A stretch of 64,000 nucleotides of DNA, taken from Patellaria atrata CBS 101060. Lineage: Eukaryota; Ascomycota; Dothideomycetes; Patellariales; Patellariaceae. The notes beneath the pieces were generated by a model that was not told where the DNA came from, did not search any database, and saw nothing but the letters and a program-made list of their open reading frames with translations. The stretch covers positions 1,143,817-1,207,816 of the forward strand of contig MU006090.1 of the NCBI GenBank assembly GCA_010093705.1, written 5' to 3'. Of this stretch, positions 50,641-61,855 are shown in pieces. The first letter of the stretch is position 1; each line of letters opens with the position of its first letter. A program made the position numbers and the translations under genes.

Positions 50641-51324
50641 ATGGTGAACGCACAAGTAGCCCCGACGATAGATCGCCTCCTGAACCTCGTACCGGATTCT
50701 CCAGAGCAAGTCCTCTCGCATCTGAATTCTCATCCAGAGCTTGCATCCCGCCAGGACTCCCATGGCTACTCGCTACTCCATGCTGCGGTATCGTACGGGC
50801 AGATCCAACTCATTTGTGCCCTCATCCAGACCCACCACGTTTCTCCTAATATAGCGGATGAGGATAATGAGACGCCTCTCTTTGCAGCTGAAGACGTGAA
50901 CGTAGCGAAAACTCTTGTCGAGTTAGGAGCTGACCTCAATTGGAAGAATCAAGAGGGTACAACTGCAGAGGAGAAAATTGAGGCTGAGGAAGAATGGCCG
51001 CTTGTGGCTGCGTACTTGCGCTCTAGCGATGCTAGGAATGGGAGCTCTTCCAATCTCATGGGAGGTTCTTCGTCAAGTAATGGTCTTCACGCGCCTCCTC
51101 CCCTGCCAGACAATGTAAAAATCAATGTAGGGTCTGTAGAAGAGCAAGGTGAAGACAGTCTAGCTCCAGACCCGGAATTTAGGCGAAAAATAGAGGAATT
51201 GGCTGCGAGAGAAGACTTTCAAACTGAGGATGGTCAAAAAGCATTGAGAGATCTGGTCACCGAAGCAGTCTCTGGAATTGGAGCGGATGAACAGAACAGA
51301 GACGTACGGCGTAGAGTAGCTTGA
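50641..51324 (+). CDS. Ankyrin-repeat protein, Yar1-like
   Basis: Single exon of 227 residues, ATG at 50641 in a good context (ACCATGG). Ankyrin repeats cover about residues 15-125: HGYSLLHAAVSYGQIQLICALIQ, then DNETPLFAAEDVNVAKTLVELGADLNWKNQEG. A Glu-rich linker follows (AEEKIEAEEEWPLV). The C-terminal half is hydrophilic with a short charged helix. Size and layout recall yeast Yar1, a chaperone of ribosomal protein Rps3, and its S. pombe counterpart; the match is by architecture only. Confidence 0.82.
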   Translation: MVNAQVAPTIDRLLNLVPDSPEQVLSHLNSHPELASRQDSHGYSLLHAAVSYGQIQLICALIQTHHVSPNIADEDNETPLFAAEDVNVAKTLVELGADLNWKNQEGTTAEEKIEAEEEWPLVAAYLRSSDARNGSSSNLMGGSSSSNGLHAPPPLPDNVKINVGSVEEQGEDSLAPDPEFRRKIEELAAREDFQTEDGQKALRDLVTEAVSGIGADEQNRDVRRRVA

Positions 51325-52004
51325 TAAGCAAGATTCACTATGAAACTATCAATCCGTGGGAGGATTATAGAGTATCGTCCAGATGGAGCATTTCCCCCCA
51401 ACCCTGCTTCAGAGATTCCTGGAACATCTCCCACCATCTGTAAGGCATCACCGACGCCATCCCATTTCGAACTCTCCACGAACGGTACGTTCGGCACCAT
51501 GACGGGAGGGACGACACTCCTCAGGTCTATTCCATATGTACACCTGACCAGTAGTTCCCATTGTGGATACACTCTACCGTTCATACATCTTAATCCCTTG
51601 ACTCCTTGCGAAACCGTCGGCCTTTGTACGATTGCTGCACGAATCAGGGAGCACTGTTCACTTCGTTCCACTGCGTGCTCTCTATAATCTGCATAATCAA
51701 GTCTGAAGTCGATCCTATGGCTGCGTGGCATTCGACCTTAGGAATATCCCAATCTTTTACTTATACAAGTTACTCCAAAAGCCATTATACCCTCCCCTCT
51801 ATCGAGCTGAATCAATTTCGCATATGTGGTTGCTGCGCTGTACGCTCAATGGAACGATCTCAGACTTTTCACATTCTTTGATCTCTACGGATTGTACAGT
51901 GGAGTCCAAGGCAGTTATGATGAAGGCGTACAGCTTCATCACAAGTACCAGCTTCGAAGACTTGCAAGACGAAATACCACTAACCCACTCCAGCCATCCA
52001 TACA
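51325..52004. other. Intergenic region between convergent genes
   Basis: 680 bases. A minus-strand ATG frame of 165 codons (51731-51234) overlaps the 3' end of the ankyrin gene and has no family motif, so it was not called. Confidence 0.5.
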
Positions 52005-52587
52005 CTACTCATTCCGCGTGTCCTTTTCGTACTCGAACTCTATCTCATCGCGACGTCCAAAGGACCTAGCTCCACGGTAGTAGAACCACGCCAGCATCTT
52101 GCATTTAGACCTTCTCCTCTTTTTAGTTATGTGGGAGCATTCTTCCTTCATGTCAGCCTTGAACACCTTATCAATCTTTTTCCTGTACTTCTTCTTCTTC
52201 GTGTCGAAGCAGTGCAGTTCACTCTTCGCGCAATTCCTGTACCCGAAATCATGACGAAGGCAAGCATCGTGGAATTGGAAACCTTTGTAATGGTCTTTGC
52301 TGTGAGTACATCCGTCGCTGTCCCAGTCGTAACAGTTGTGTGCGTGGAGGTTGGCGTTGCGGACATCGAGGAACTCGCTCAGTGGAGCGTCGTACATGAG
52401 ATAATCAAGGCCCCGATTGGTGCAGAGAGCTTCAAAGACATCAGGAGTATATCTTAACTATGGGAACCTCGGTGAACTTACAAATACCATTTTTGAGTTT
52501 GAATTCAGGTGTGTCTTCATCCCTTGCATTCAGAGATGGCATCACTGTGCAGACACCTGCTACTAGGAGGCTGGGTAAGAATCGCAT
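52005..52587 (-). CDS. Secreted fungal phospholipase A2
   Basis: Small secreted phospholipase A2 of the fungal/bacterial (group XIV-like) family, releasing fatty acid from the sn-2 position of phospholipids. The catalytic exon (52457-52005) carries NCYDWDSDGCT, then FHDACLRHDFGYRNC with the His-Asp pair, and a Cys-containing basic C-terminal part. The hydrophobic start (ATG at 52587, MRFLPSLLVAGVCT) can be joined in frame through an 88-base intron, 52545-52458, with donor GTGATG; this gives 164 residues. The stronger-looking donors nearby do not preserve the frame, so the 5' end is less certain than the rest. A 23-bp minisatellite lies 30-165 bases upstream of the start. Confidence 0.8.
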
Positions 52588-52615
52588 GTTTTCAATGTGT
52601 TATATGCGTGTTCAA

Positions 52616-52752
52616 CTCCTGGTGTGAAGTAGATAGAGGCCTAGGTGTGGAGTAGGTATAACCCCTGGTGTGAAGTTGGTAGAAACCCCGATGTGAAGTG
52701 AGTAGAAACCTTGGGTGAAGTAAAGTAGAACTCCTGGTTTGAAGGAGAACTC
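52616..52752. repeat. Degenerate ~23-bp minisatellite upstream of phospholipase A2
   Basis: About six units resembling CCTGGTGTGAAGTAGGTAGA plus two to four bases. Examples start at ACTCCTGGTGTGAAG, CCTAGGTGTGGAG, CCCCTGGTGTGAAG, CCCCGATGTGAAG, CCTTGGGTGAAG and CTCCTGGTTTGAAG. The unit is not a multiple of three, so it is probably non-coding promoter or leader sequence of the adjacent minus-strand gene. Confidence 0.85.
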
Positions 52753-54129
52753 GACCTTTATTCTGACGGGAGTTCATTGTGCAGTTGTTGGGCTGGATTT
52801 GTTGCGCTGGTAGCGACTATATCACGACTGCCGTATATATAAAATGGCAACGACATCTTAGGTTCATTTCTGTCTAAGGTACCTCTCTCTTCGCCTTCCG
52901 TGTCCATTCATTAGGTTTGTTTACACAGGGGGTTACCGTTCAACCCCTAAACGGCGTGTCTCTGATATATGTAGCAATATAGGTAGAGATGAGATCAAAT
53001 AAACTTTGTTTCAACCTCATGTCCATTGATCTTTTATTGCCTCTCATTTGTAATTTAAGATGTAGTACCCACATGTCATTCTTATGCTTAACCGTTTTGC
53101 TCCATTCTGCCCTATATCTCGTCTTTGTACTCTCAACTCTCACCGGCGATGGGTCTTTCTCCCCATCTTTCGATCTAATCTCGTCAGCGCAACTAGCTCT
53201 TTTCATAGAAAGCGTAACACAAACCTCCTCTTTACTGCATATTCTACCTTCCTGGACCGGATACTATACAGGCACTAAAATCCCTTCACTCCGTAACCTC
53301 TCCCGTCCCTCCCAGCCTTTGCCGTTGAATCTACACGTGAGTCGAGCCACCATTTCAAACCTAGGAGTAAATGCTGATAGATTTTGTAATGAGGAAAGCC
53401 AGCTCAACTATGTTGGGGACAACATGCACTCCTGATGCAGGTGCGAAATGAAGTCCCAATGACTTGGACACTAGGAAGTTGCTTGAGCCAAAAAGTCTGA
53501 GTCAAAGGCAAAATCATCACTATCAGGATGTCAGGATCTTACCCCTTGATCACACCTATTACCCAGTCATCTCCACAGCATCCGTACCATATGGGCATAC
53601 TATTCAGATACAGTCAATAAAGGTCTTGTTGTTTCCAGCGTACAGTCATTCAGAGCCTGCTTTGTGCACGAGTGTCCAGTATGCCAGCAATATATGAGAA
53701 GAGAATTTCCACCTTCCAGTCTATCATTGGGTATTAATACTTCAAGTAACTTCCGTGTACTACAGTTCTGTACCCTCGTGCTACATCATTATGAAATAAA
53801 CTAGAAGTGATGTCTGATTACTGTCATAGAAACGACACAGTCACATTTTGAGGCTCAGTCAGTAATGTCCAAATCATCCATCTATGAGTCTACACCTCTA
53901 AAATCGTCCCTTCTTCGAGAAAGATAGCACGAAAGAAGATCGAGTCGGAGATGTAGCGCCAAGTCATCTCTAATACTTAAGCCCTTACCCTCCTACATTA
54001 CCCTCCTTTACCTTCCTACCTCACCATCCTCAACCTTACTCCTATCTCCCATAGTTCTTAGGATATTTCGACCCAGACACGACCATCTCGAATGCAGATT
54101 TACCTCCTCCCCTCACTCCACCTCCCACA
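52753..54129. other. Intergenic region with unsupported frames
   Basis: Opposing ATG frames exist at about 52989-53435 (+, 148 codons, hydrophobic start) and 53206-52940 (-, 88 codons). Neither shows a family motif. Nothing else recognised. Confidence 0.5.
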
Positions 54130-54357
54130 ATGCTCTCCCCCACCCTCATAATTCTATCCCTCACCCTCCCCACCTCCACCTCCTCCCTCAACTTCGCTCG
54201 CTGAGCCTGGAGCAAGCCATCCCCCCAATTATTCACGCACCCAGATATCTACCAACCGCCCATAAGGGGCTACTTTGACGCCAAACTGCAGGCCAGCATC
54301 GTAAGCTGCGCCGACCCGAGCAGCACCGAATGCGTCAACTTCAAGGAATGTGGGTAA
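54130..54357 (+). pseudogene. Possible small secreted-protein gene, apparently interrupted once
   Basis: A hydrophobic, signal-peptide-like start (MLSPTLIILSLTLPTSTSS) is followed in the same frame by a mature-protein-like segment with three cysteines (HPDIYQPPIRGYFDAKLQ; VSCADPSSTECVNFKECG). The reading is interrupted once between the two parts and I see no intron that would explain it. The frame spans 76 codons in total. It may be a decayed relative of small secreted proteins or a chance arrangement. It lies 0.85 kb from a better supported secreted-protein gene and faces it. Confidence 0.3.
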
Positions 54358-55208
54358 CATAAGTTCCTCGCGGTACAGACGTCGAGTAAGACACCGTGCA
54401 CGATTTTCAGGTAAGCTCAAACTCGATTCGATGAGAGGGATCGGAGACGGGGGCTGATTAAGGGGTTCGTGGGAAGAATTGTGTGGGGAGGGGACCGATG
54501 CCTATGTCTGAGAAGAATGGGGGTTTTATAGGGATGTGTCGAGTTTGAGGTGTTTTCCCCGGCTTATGATGGTTAGAGATGGGTGGGTGTGTTTCGATGG
54601 TTATTGTGCTGGACGTGGGTTTTAGGTAGGGGTGGTGAGTCTGGGTGGGATTTAGAATGTGACAATATATGTTTATTATGTTTGTATCTTAGCTTGGTGT
54701 CTTAACTCAACCAAGATACACCGACTTCCCTTTTGCAGTTCTCATTCGTCTGCTCTTGCGCCTGACGAACAAACTGCTTGAGACTCTACGAATCGATCAA
54801 CTCCGACTAGGGCTTCCAAGTACGTTTGACCCTTGACTAAGCGGTCGGGGACAACATCGTTGACCAGCGCACAATAACTAGGAGAGAGATGATTAGATCT
54901 TATATATCTAAATTAGAAACATGAAACAGAGAGATCCCGTTATACCATTTATCCTAAATTTTCACCATAGGGTCAACCTACCTAATCCACCACAACACAT
55001 TCTACCACAAATAATTCCCCAAACCCCACTACCAGCCCTACCTAAGAGACTTAGAAGACCTCGCGCGCCCTCCAAGCCACGGGACGCTCACCAAATCCAG
55101 CGTCTGCGGCCCGATATACATCTGGCTCTCCTAGCGACAGCACAGTCGCCTATTTCCCTCGTCAGCTCCAAAACCGCAACAAAGGGAGGTGGAGGTGACG
55201 ACATACCA
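54358..55208. other. Intergenic region between two small secreted-protein candidates
   Basis: No further gene recognised; includes an AT-rich leader-like stretch near 54890-54920. A + strand ATG frame (54921-55388) overlaps the minus-strand gene and is its shadow. Confidence 0.45.
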
Positions 55209-55550
55209 CTAGTGATACTGGAACGACCAAGAGATGCGCTTGGGGGTCTCGACGTACGCCCATCTCCTCTCGAGGTGCGGGCCCCCGGTCTCGTTGAGAT
55301 AGAGCGTGTCTATCGAGTGGCAGACGTTGAGGGGGCTTTGCTGCTTTGTGCAATTTACTGCGCCGCGATAGGGTGGCCCGCAGCCTAAGAGATAGAAGGG
55401 AGATGTCCATGCTCTGGGTTATATTTCTTTACGCTGGGGATTGAGGGAGTGGTGGGGGAGAGTTGTGTTGAGAGAATTGGTGGGGTGAACGGAAGGGAAT
55501 AGGGGGATTGTGGAGAGGAGGAAGAAGAGGAAGAGGAGAAGTCGGGTCAT
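55209..55550 (-). CDS. Small secreted protein (candidate effector-like), two exons
   Basis: Not visible as one frame. Exon 1, 55550-55433, starts with the ATG of MTRLLLFLFFLLSTIPLFP, a textbook signal peptide. A 48-base GT-AG intron (55432-55385) follows, then exon 2, 55384-55209. Total 294 bases, 97 residues. The mature part has three cysteines and Asn-x-Thr sites (RCGPPYRGAVNCTKQQSP; LNVCHSIDTLYLNETGG) and ends WAYVETPKRISWSFQYH. The aromatic-rich, regular second half looks like a real folded domain. No known family assigned. Small cysteine-containing secreted proteins of this kind are often host-interaction or cell-surface proteins, but function here is unknown. A third exon beyond 55209 is possible. 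Confidence 0.65.
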
Positions 55551-58500
55551 GTGTCTTGATTTGGTTTGGGTTTCGTAGTATGGTTTTCTGATTACTTGGA
55601 AGGATTTGGTAGGAAAGTATTGGAGGACTGTGAGAAGGTGGATTTTATGAGTAGGAATATTTGAGCGGTAACCGACAAGTCACGATAACTGGAATGAGCG
55701 TGGATTAGGTGTCAGACACAAAGGGAACGAATCCATGTGGCAAAGACAATTAGTAATATGTGATAGCTATAGGGGACGTATGCATGTGGTTTCGAATTCA
55801 GAATTGGTGGTCAATTGCTTTGTACAAAGATCAAATGACACTGGGAGATCTGCAGGATATTCCTTGAAGAGAAAGAATAACTAGACCATCACTTACCTAC
55901 CAACCTACGTATTCCTTCAACTGACACTCACTGTACCTGTATTAGCTTACAGTCCATCGCTACATCTCTATCCTCCCCTCGGGGGACTTATCACCAGCAA
56001 GATCATCCCACGACAATACACATCGGCTTCCTATCCACCCGTTCCGAACCACTGATACCACTGGCCTGTGCAGATCCCTAATCTAATTTCTATACACATC
56101 CCCTGCGTTTCCTAAATGTCAACTACAAGTCCAGCCGACGAACTACTGTATGATGGAGAAAACAGAAACATGCATCCCTCTCATAGCGCCGTTACTAGAC
56201 TCGGAGCGGCCGTGCGCAAAGTGACACCGTGTAGTCAGGCGCCTGGTCGAATACAGTTACTCCTGCTAAGGCTACGGTTAGGAACGGGCGAGGAGCGATC
56301 GTCAGCGAACCTAGCTAAGCATGACCCTAGAGGAACGACTTCAATCGGGTTTGCTTAAGGGTGAGGGAGTATCCGCGGGATCGAATCAAGTGGAAGGTTA
56401 TGTTCGCGCAACGGGCGGGTATGAATCGTTGTTTAGGTTACTAACGGGTCGGATATCGAGTCATTTAGGTTAAAGCTTATTACCCTTATTACCCTTCTTA
56501 AACTCAGGGCGTCATTCGAAGAAGATACCTCATATCGTATGGTTCGGCAGGTAAATGTCGGCAAATTACCGTTTTTGTTGTATGCGTACCGTGGTTAGAT
56601 CTGTCGCTAGTAGTTGTCGCTAGGACCAGATCAAGTGTGAACAGACGACGTGACAAGAGGAGGTAGCTGATAACAGAGATGTCAACCGTTTGGTGAACAT
56701 GGGGAAGTTAGTGAAAAGGAACGGGTTAGTCGTCGGGAACTACGTCTGTATCCTTAGGTGGACGTGAACCGTGAAGTACGAGAAGTCGATTAAGGCAGAT
56801 ATGAATGAAAGGATATATGAATGACTGAGGGAGTGGCCGCACAGTTGGGGACCTAAGTTAAGTAGACAGAAGCACGTACAGTAGCGGGGACTCCACTAGC
56901 TATCTGACGATCCTTACATCGTGGCTACAGAAATAGGGGTGGCGTTTAGGGGTAAGCGGAAAGTCCGCACTAAAGATCTCCATCCGTAAGATTCACAGCT
57001 ACCATCAGTTTTGACAGCAACAACCTAATAATTTAGAAGATGTTCATATTGAAGATGTTTGACATACCTTGACATACCTTGACAACCCCTCCAAACACAT
57101 TTTCCAGCTTAGCCAATGTCTGGGAATAGTTTGACTTGTGCATCCCACACATATCTCACCGCCCTAACATCCCGTCTCACCTTCTCATACACACATCCAC
57201 ATCCCAATACCATGAGCCCTTGGGGATCTATGCGCACGCTCTTCCCCAATAGCAGCACGCGTTGCTGTTGCACAATTCGTTCGATCGCGCTTAGTCCACA
57301 TTCCAGCCCTGAAGCCAGCATCGTCAATCGCTGCAAGCAACCACCTGCAACGCACATCTTGAGCTGCTTGTCAGGGCGTGATAGCAGTCAAGATACTAGC
57401 CATAAAGATCGGAGAGCGCGTACATTGGCGTTAGAGAGCAAAGTTCGACCTTAGCGGCCAGCGGAAGGGAGGGAAGAAGGGGGAAAAGTTGTCCCTAGGG
57501 TACCAAAGTTCACCATGATGGGGGACTGAAAAAGAGCACGCAGTCATTTCAGGATCAGGGATGAATCAAGCTATCGCTTACTGACTGTTTCTAGTGTCGG
57601 GTGTAAGTACGTGGCCGTGAGCCGGGAGCCTGCATGTGGATCGTTTGGACCATCTAAAACCCCACAGATTAATCTTGACGTCTTTTCGACTGAGGGAATT
57701 CTAAATTTCGGTACTTTAACCTAGTAGCTGTGGCGTTTGTCTTCAGCATTTTATACGTTTTCGTAGAACTGCGTGCAACCTCGTCCGTTTACACATTGGC
57801 ATGATGGCTGTTGCATATGGGAGCAGTCAAGATACCATCAGCCACTTGACGTTACTGCCATCTCTTCTTAGTTCTGTACAGCGCCTATAGCCACGTCACA
57901 CAATGTGGTCTTCAAATAGTCGGCATAAGCCTTTAGTACATCGACTTGTATGCTCCCGCTATCTGACATATGCAGTCCGGCGATCAATTATCACAGCCGC
58001 ATGGACTTTGTGGACCACTCAAGTAAATCTTCTTGGCAATCAAGCTTCTGTTTTCAGCCCCTTGGGTGCTCAGACGAAACCGTGGGGAGAATTTGACCTT
58101 TCCTATTTCGGTGTTCTTATTGGTATTGGAAATCAGCCCAGGAATGCTGCCCACGATCGAGGTCTGTGTAACATTCATTCCTCTAGCAGACTGGATCCTC
58201 CGACGGCCACACTAATGCTCGATAAGTTACCCAGAATGAGCTGTGCGAAAATCTAGCCGTCTAACTGTGGAAATGCGGTAAGCTGTCTGTATGGAGCCCT
58301 CGTTCGCTGTTGCATCAGTGGGTTACTCAATACATAGCTAACGGCGGTTACAGAATTGACGTTAGGGATATTGTATTGGTATAACTGCCCTACACCATGG
58401 TTGTGGCGTTTGAATAGCGTAATTTAAAGGACGGTAACCGTGTAAACCGTTTTTGTTTCCGAATAGCACTTTGATATGACTGGATGATGACTAGATTTTG

Positions 58501-59470
58501 ACGATGATGGACTTTCGACACATTCAATCTTAATAAATCCAGCTATTCCCATCACACTAGGCTATGATTCGTTCGTTGTTCATGTAAAACCGGACGGATA
58601 GCGTCCAAAGTGGGCCTGGTTCGGGCAGAGGAAGAGAACTACGGATGCGGTATCCAAGAGGCCGTGTTCAGTAACAGTTCCTCGTCAATGTCTGCCGCCA
58701 GTTAACAGACTCGATACAAATACATCACCTAGTTCCCCTCTGTTAGACAAAGAACTTTTCACTGGTACAGCTTTCGGAGATTTTCATTTGCCTCCCCTGA
58801 ACCTATTCTTCACATCTGAGTGACAAAGAATCTAACCCTTCTTGAAACACACAACTCCAAGACAACATCATCGATAGCGAATCTTTGACAGCGTCAATTG
58901 ATTGTATCGTTTACGGCCCGTGTGCTTAGAGCCAGGAACAGTGCAATTTTTGGAAGTTTGTTTAGTCGTAGAGACGGGTAACTGCAAAATCTCCTTGGTA
59001 AGATTCGCCAGTCTATCCACGCTAGAATTTTGTATGCATGCAACGCCAGACGAACTTTGCAAACCTAAACAGCTGTCTTTGCTACATGCACGATTCTGCA
59101 AAGTAACACTTTCATGTTGCTGACACTCTTTCAGATCATCTTTAAAGAGCAAAAGGAGAGTTCCTGGAAGTGGTCGAAAACGCATCACGCTTCGAAGCGG
59201 CGAATTGGACACCTGACTACACTCCCGAGGGGAACCGCTACCTTCTGGGCCAACCTGACCGCTTCCACGTTATTGCATCACGGATATCAATTCGGTAGAC
59301 GTTGTAGGTTGACAACAGAGCGGTAGTGCGTGATCCTCCACTGGTCCTTTAAAGAGAGTCCCGCGAGAGCATTAAACCTTCTTCCTCAAAGAAACAACCT
59401 CAAAGGCAATCACTCATCGAAGCAATAGCCTCATCAAAGCGCATTATCGTATAGTTTACAACATCTGGTT
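55551..59470. other. Gene-poor region (3.9 kb)
   Basis: No confident gene. An 80-codon ATG frame lies at 56116-56358. About 56350-56990 has few C on the + strand and many CG and TA steps, unlike its surroundings. A minus-strand frame at 57357-57109 weakly resembles the helical C-terminus of a zinc-cluster regulator. The last 100 bases before 59471 look like a C/A-rich leader of the HMG-box gene. Confidence 0.5.
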
Positions 59471-61088
59471 ATGTTGAAAACAGCGACAATGGTCGAGCAC
59501 CCACCAACGCCACCTGCAAGCGATTATCCACATCTTCACCACAATGACACCCACGCAAGCCCGCAATATGGGACTGTCAATAATCACTACGCGCAAGTTA
59601 AGGGGGAGACTTCGTATAGCTCACCGGCTTCGATGATCCTGGAGAGTAGACCTGCGTATCCCGGTCAACAGTACACAACTGGGCATTACCCGGAGTTACA
59701 TGAGCAAGTCAATGTAGGACTTGGTATCCGATACGTAAGTACATTGATCTTCTAAAAAAGACATGAGATAAGCTGAACCTCTCGATAGGACGGCCAACAC
59801 ATATACCAGACTGAGGAGACCTACCCGTACAACGGGATGCACCACGTAAGTGTGATAAGCCCTCGAAGAAAATGTGGAACGAGCTAATCATATCCCTCAG
59901 TACAACCCGTATGATCATCGTAATAGCTCGACGGGTACACTGAGATCATCTTCACCCGGTGATAGTCGCCGGACAAGAAGTGGTAGGAAAATCGGACGAG
60001 CCGATTCGCCCTTAGCGCCTGCGAGAAGTCCCAATCCGAAAGAACCAAAGGTGAAGAGACAGAAGATCGGCAAAGAGAAGCCGAAGACACCAAAGCTCAC
60101 TGCACCACTTAGTATCCTTACGAAGGATTACGACAACATACCTGTTCGTGACATGGAGGAATGGGTTAACAGGCCAGTGGAAGTTCGGAAGAAGGAGGTC
60201 GAGAAACGCAATGGTTATGTGACCAGGCCAATGAATTCCTTCATGCTGTACCGATCAGCATTTGCTGAACGGACCAAAATGTGGTGCTTACAAAACAACC
60301 ATCAAGTTGTATCTTCCGTTTCGGGAGAGAGCTGGCCGATGGAGCCACAGGAGGTTCGAGACCAGTACAAGGAGCTGGCTAAGATCGAGAGGTTGAATCA
60401 CCAGAACGCCCATCCAAGCTACAAGTTTTCCCCGAGCAAGGCTGGACCTGCGCGCAGGAAAAAAGACATGTACAGCGACGAGGAAGAAGAGCCGAGTGAT
60501 CTCGAGGATCCTGATGGAGATTGGGGTCCTCCAGGTGGACAAGGAAACCGCAAGCGTAGGAGGCCTGGAAAGGAACCTGGTTATCCTTCTAATGCTCATG
60601 TGCATTTCGATAACCCCGATGATGCATCAAGGTTATCTGACTGGGAATATGCGAATCATCAAGGTCGGATCCACCCTGCGCATATGGAGCATCCTGAGAT
60701 GTACCACCAGTACTATCAGCATACTGCAGTTCACCAGTACTCTCCAGAGTATAACCAACACTCAGATCAATATAAAGGATATCCATCTGACCAGGGCATG
60801 ATGTTCTCAAACCAGTCTCTGATCGGTCTTCCCGGCGGTAACCACCACGAACCACTGGAGATGGGCTCCTACACAAATAGCCCTATGATGCATGAGAGCC
60901 AAGTGGATCCGCTACTACTTAGTTTTGATCAAGGTTCGTACGAGCATGATGGTCATGCAACTGGTCCTGAGTACACGGAACCCGCTATGCCTCATTACAC
61001 TGCTCCTGAGTGGAAAGTCGACCAGAGCGTTTCTCCAATCGAGCAAGGTTCAGAATTCGACAAGTGGATGGATGATAACCATGAATAG
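59471..61088 (+). CDS. HMG-box transcription factor (MATA/Ste11-like HMG)
   Basis: Sequence-specific HMG DNA-binding regulator, nuclear. Exons: 59471-59734, 59789-59845, 59901-61088, total 1,509 bases, 502 residues. The N-terminal 107 residues are Pro/His/Tyr-rich. A basic stretch follows (SGRKIGRADS, KVKRQKIGKEKPKTPK), then the HMG box at about residues 215-285: RPMNSFMLYRSAFAERTK, NHQVVSSVSGESWPMEP, then KIERLNHQNAHPSYKFSPSK. An acidic linker (DEEEEPSDLEDPDGD) and a long Tyr/His/Gln/Met-rich, probably disordered activation region complete it. The box is of the type in fungal mating and sexual-development regulators (Ste11, Fmf-1); orthology is not proven. An alternative start is the ATG at 59489. 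Confidence 0.9.
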
Positions 61089-61855
61089 CATTCTATCAAG
61101 ATTCATTTCCGTTGAGGCAGAGCAATTCGAGTTCCTTTTATTGTAGGAATGGGGTCACTGTTTGTAGTATCCTGTATCGGGACCGGTATCCGCGTGTGGA
61201 GTGCTGTGATTACCAGCTATATAGGTGTATTTGGGGGCATGTATAGCATCTATTGGTTAGGGCATTTGGTAGTTTGGTTACTTTCGCACAGTCTCCGTTT
61301 GGTATCTGATCCAAGACGGTTTTGTCCCTGTCCTTGGCTGCTTGTAATTGTTTCGACATCTGACACCTCTCGGCACTGTTTTGCTTGCGATATAGCTCCT
61401 TTGCTATCTGCTTCAGGTGGTATTCTTCATTCTCTATCCTTGGTGGCGTTATAGATACCTTTGTCCATAGGAATAGAGTTCATCAATAATCCAAAGAATG
61501 GGGAATTATACATGAACTGAAGTTCCTGAGACTCGATTGCCAACATCACACTGAAAAAAGGTTTTGAGCTTCGATCCGCGCGTGCATGCCGGTATGATAA
61601 GTTGTTTGTTTCTCATCAGTTAGTTTTGATTCATAGTCTGAGCACCTTTGAGATGAGAGAGGGATCAAGTTGTCTGTTATCAAACTGATCGTCGAATAGT
61701 TCCCAGGGCACATCCTTGGCACACTAATCCCGTCTGGAACCGTGCACCAACCTGTAATCCAAGCTCAAAGAAGTCGTGACATCGACGATATTTACTATCC
61801 TGTACAAACGCCTATAACTCCAACCCCTCCCATAAGATCTCTACCTTCTCGCAGA
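61089..61855. other. Intergenic region
   Basis: 767 bases between two + strand genes. A 101-codon frame (61149-61454) falls in the likely 3' UTR of the HMG gene and is not supported. Confidence 0.5.

Noticed and set aside
51234-51731. 165-codon minus-strand frame overlapping the ankyrin gene end
   Set aside because: The overlap is antisense to a supported coding region and the translation shows no family features.
52989-53435. 148-codon + strand frame with hydrophobic start
   Set aside because: An opposing frame covers the same bases, codon use gives no preference and no family is recognised.
56480-56510. TTACCC-like units as a telomeric repeat trace
   Set aside because: Only two imperfect units, spaced irregularly; not a telomere array.
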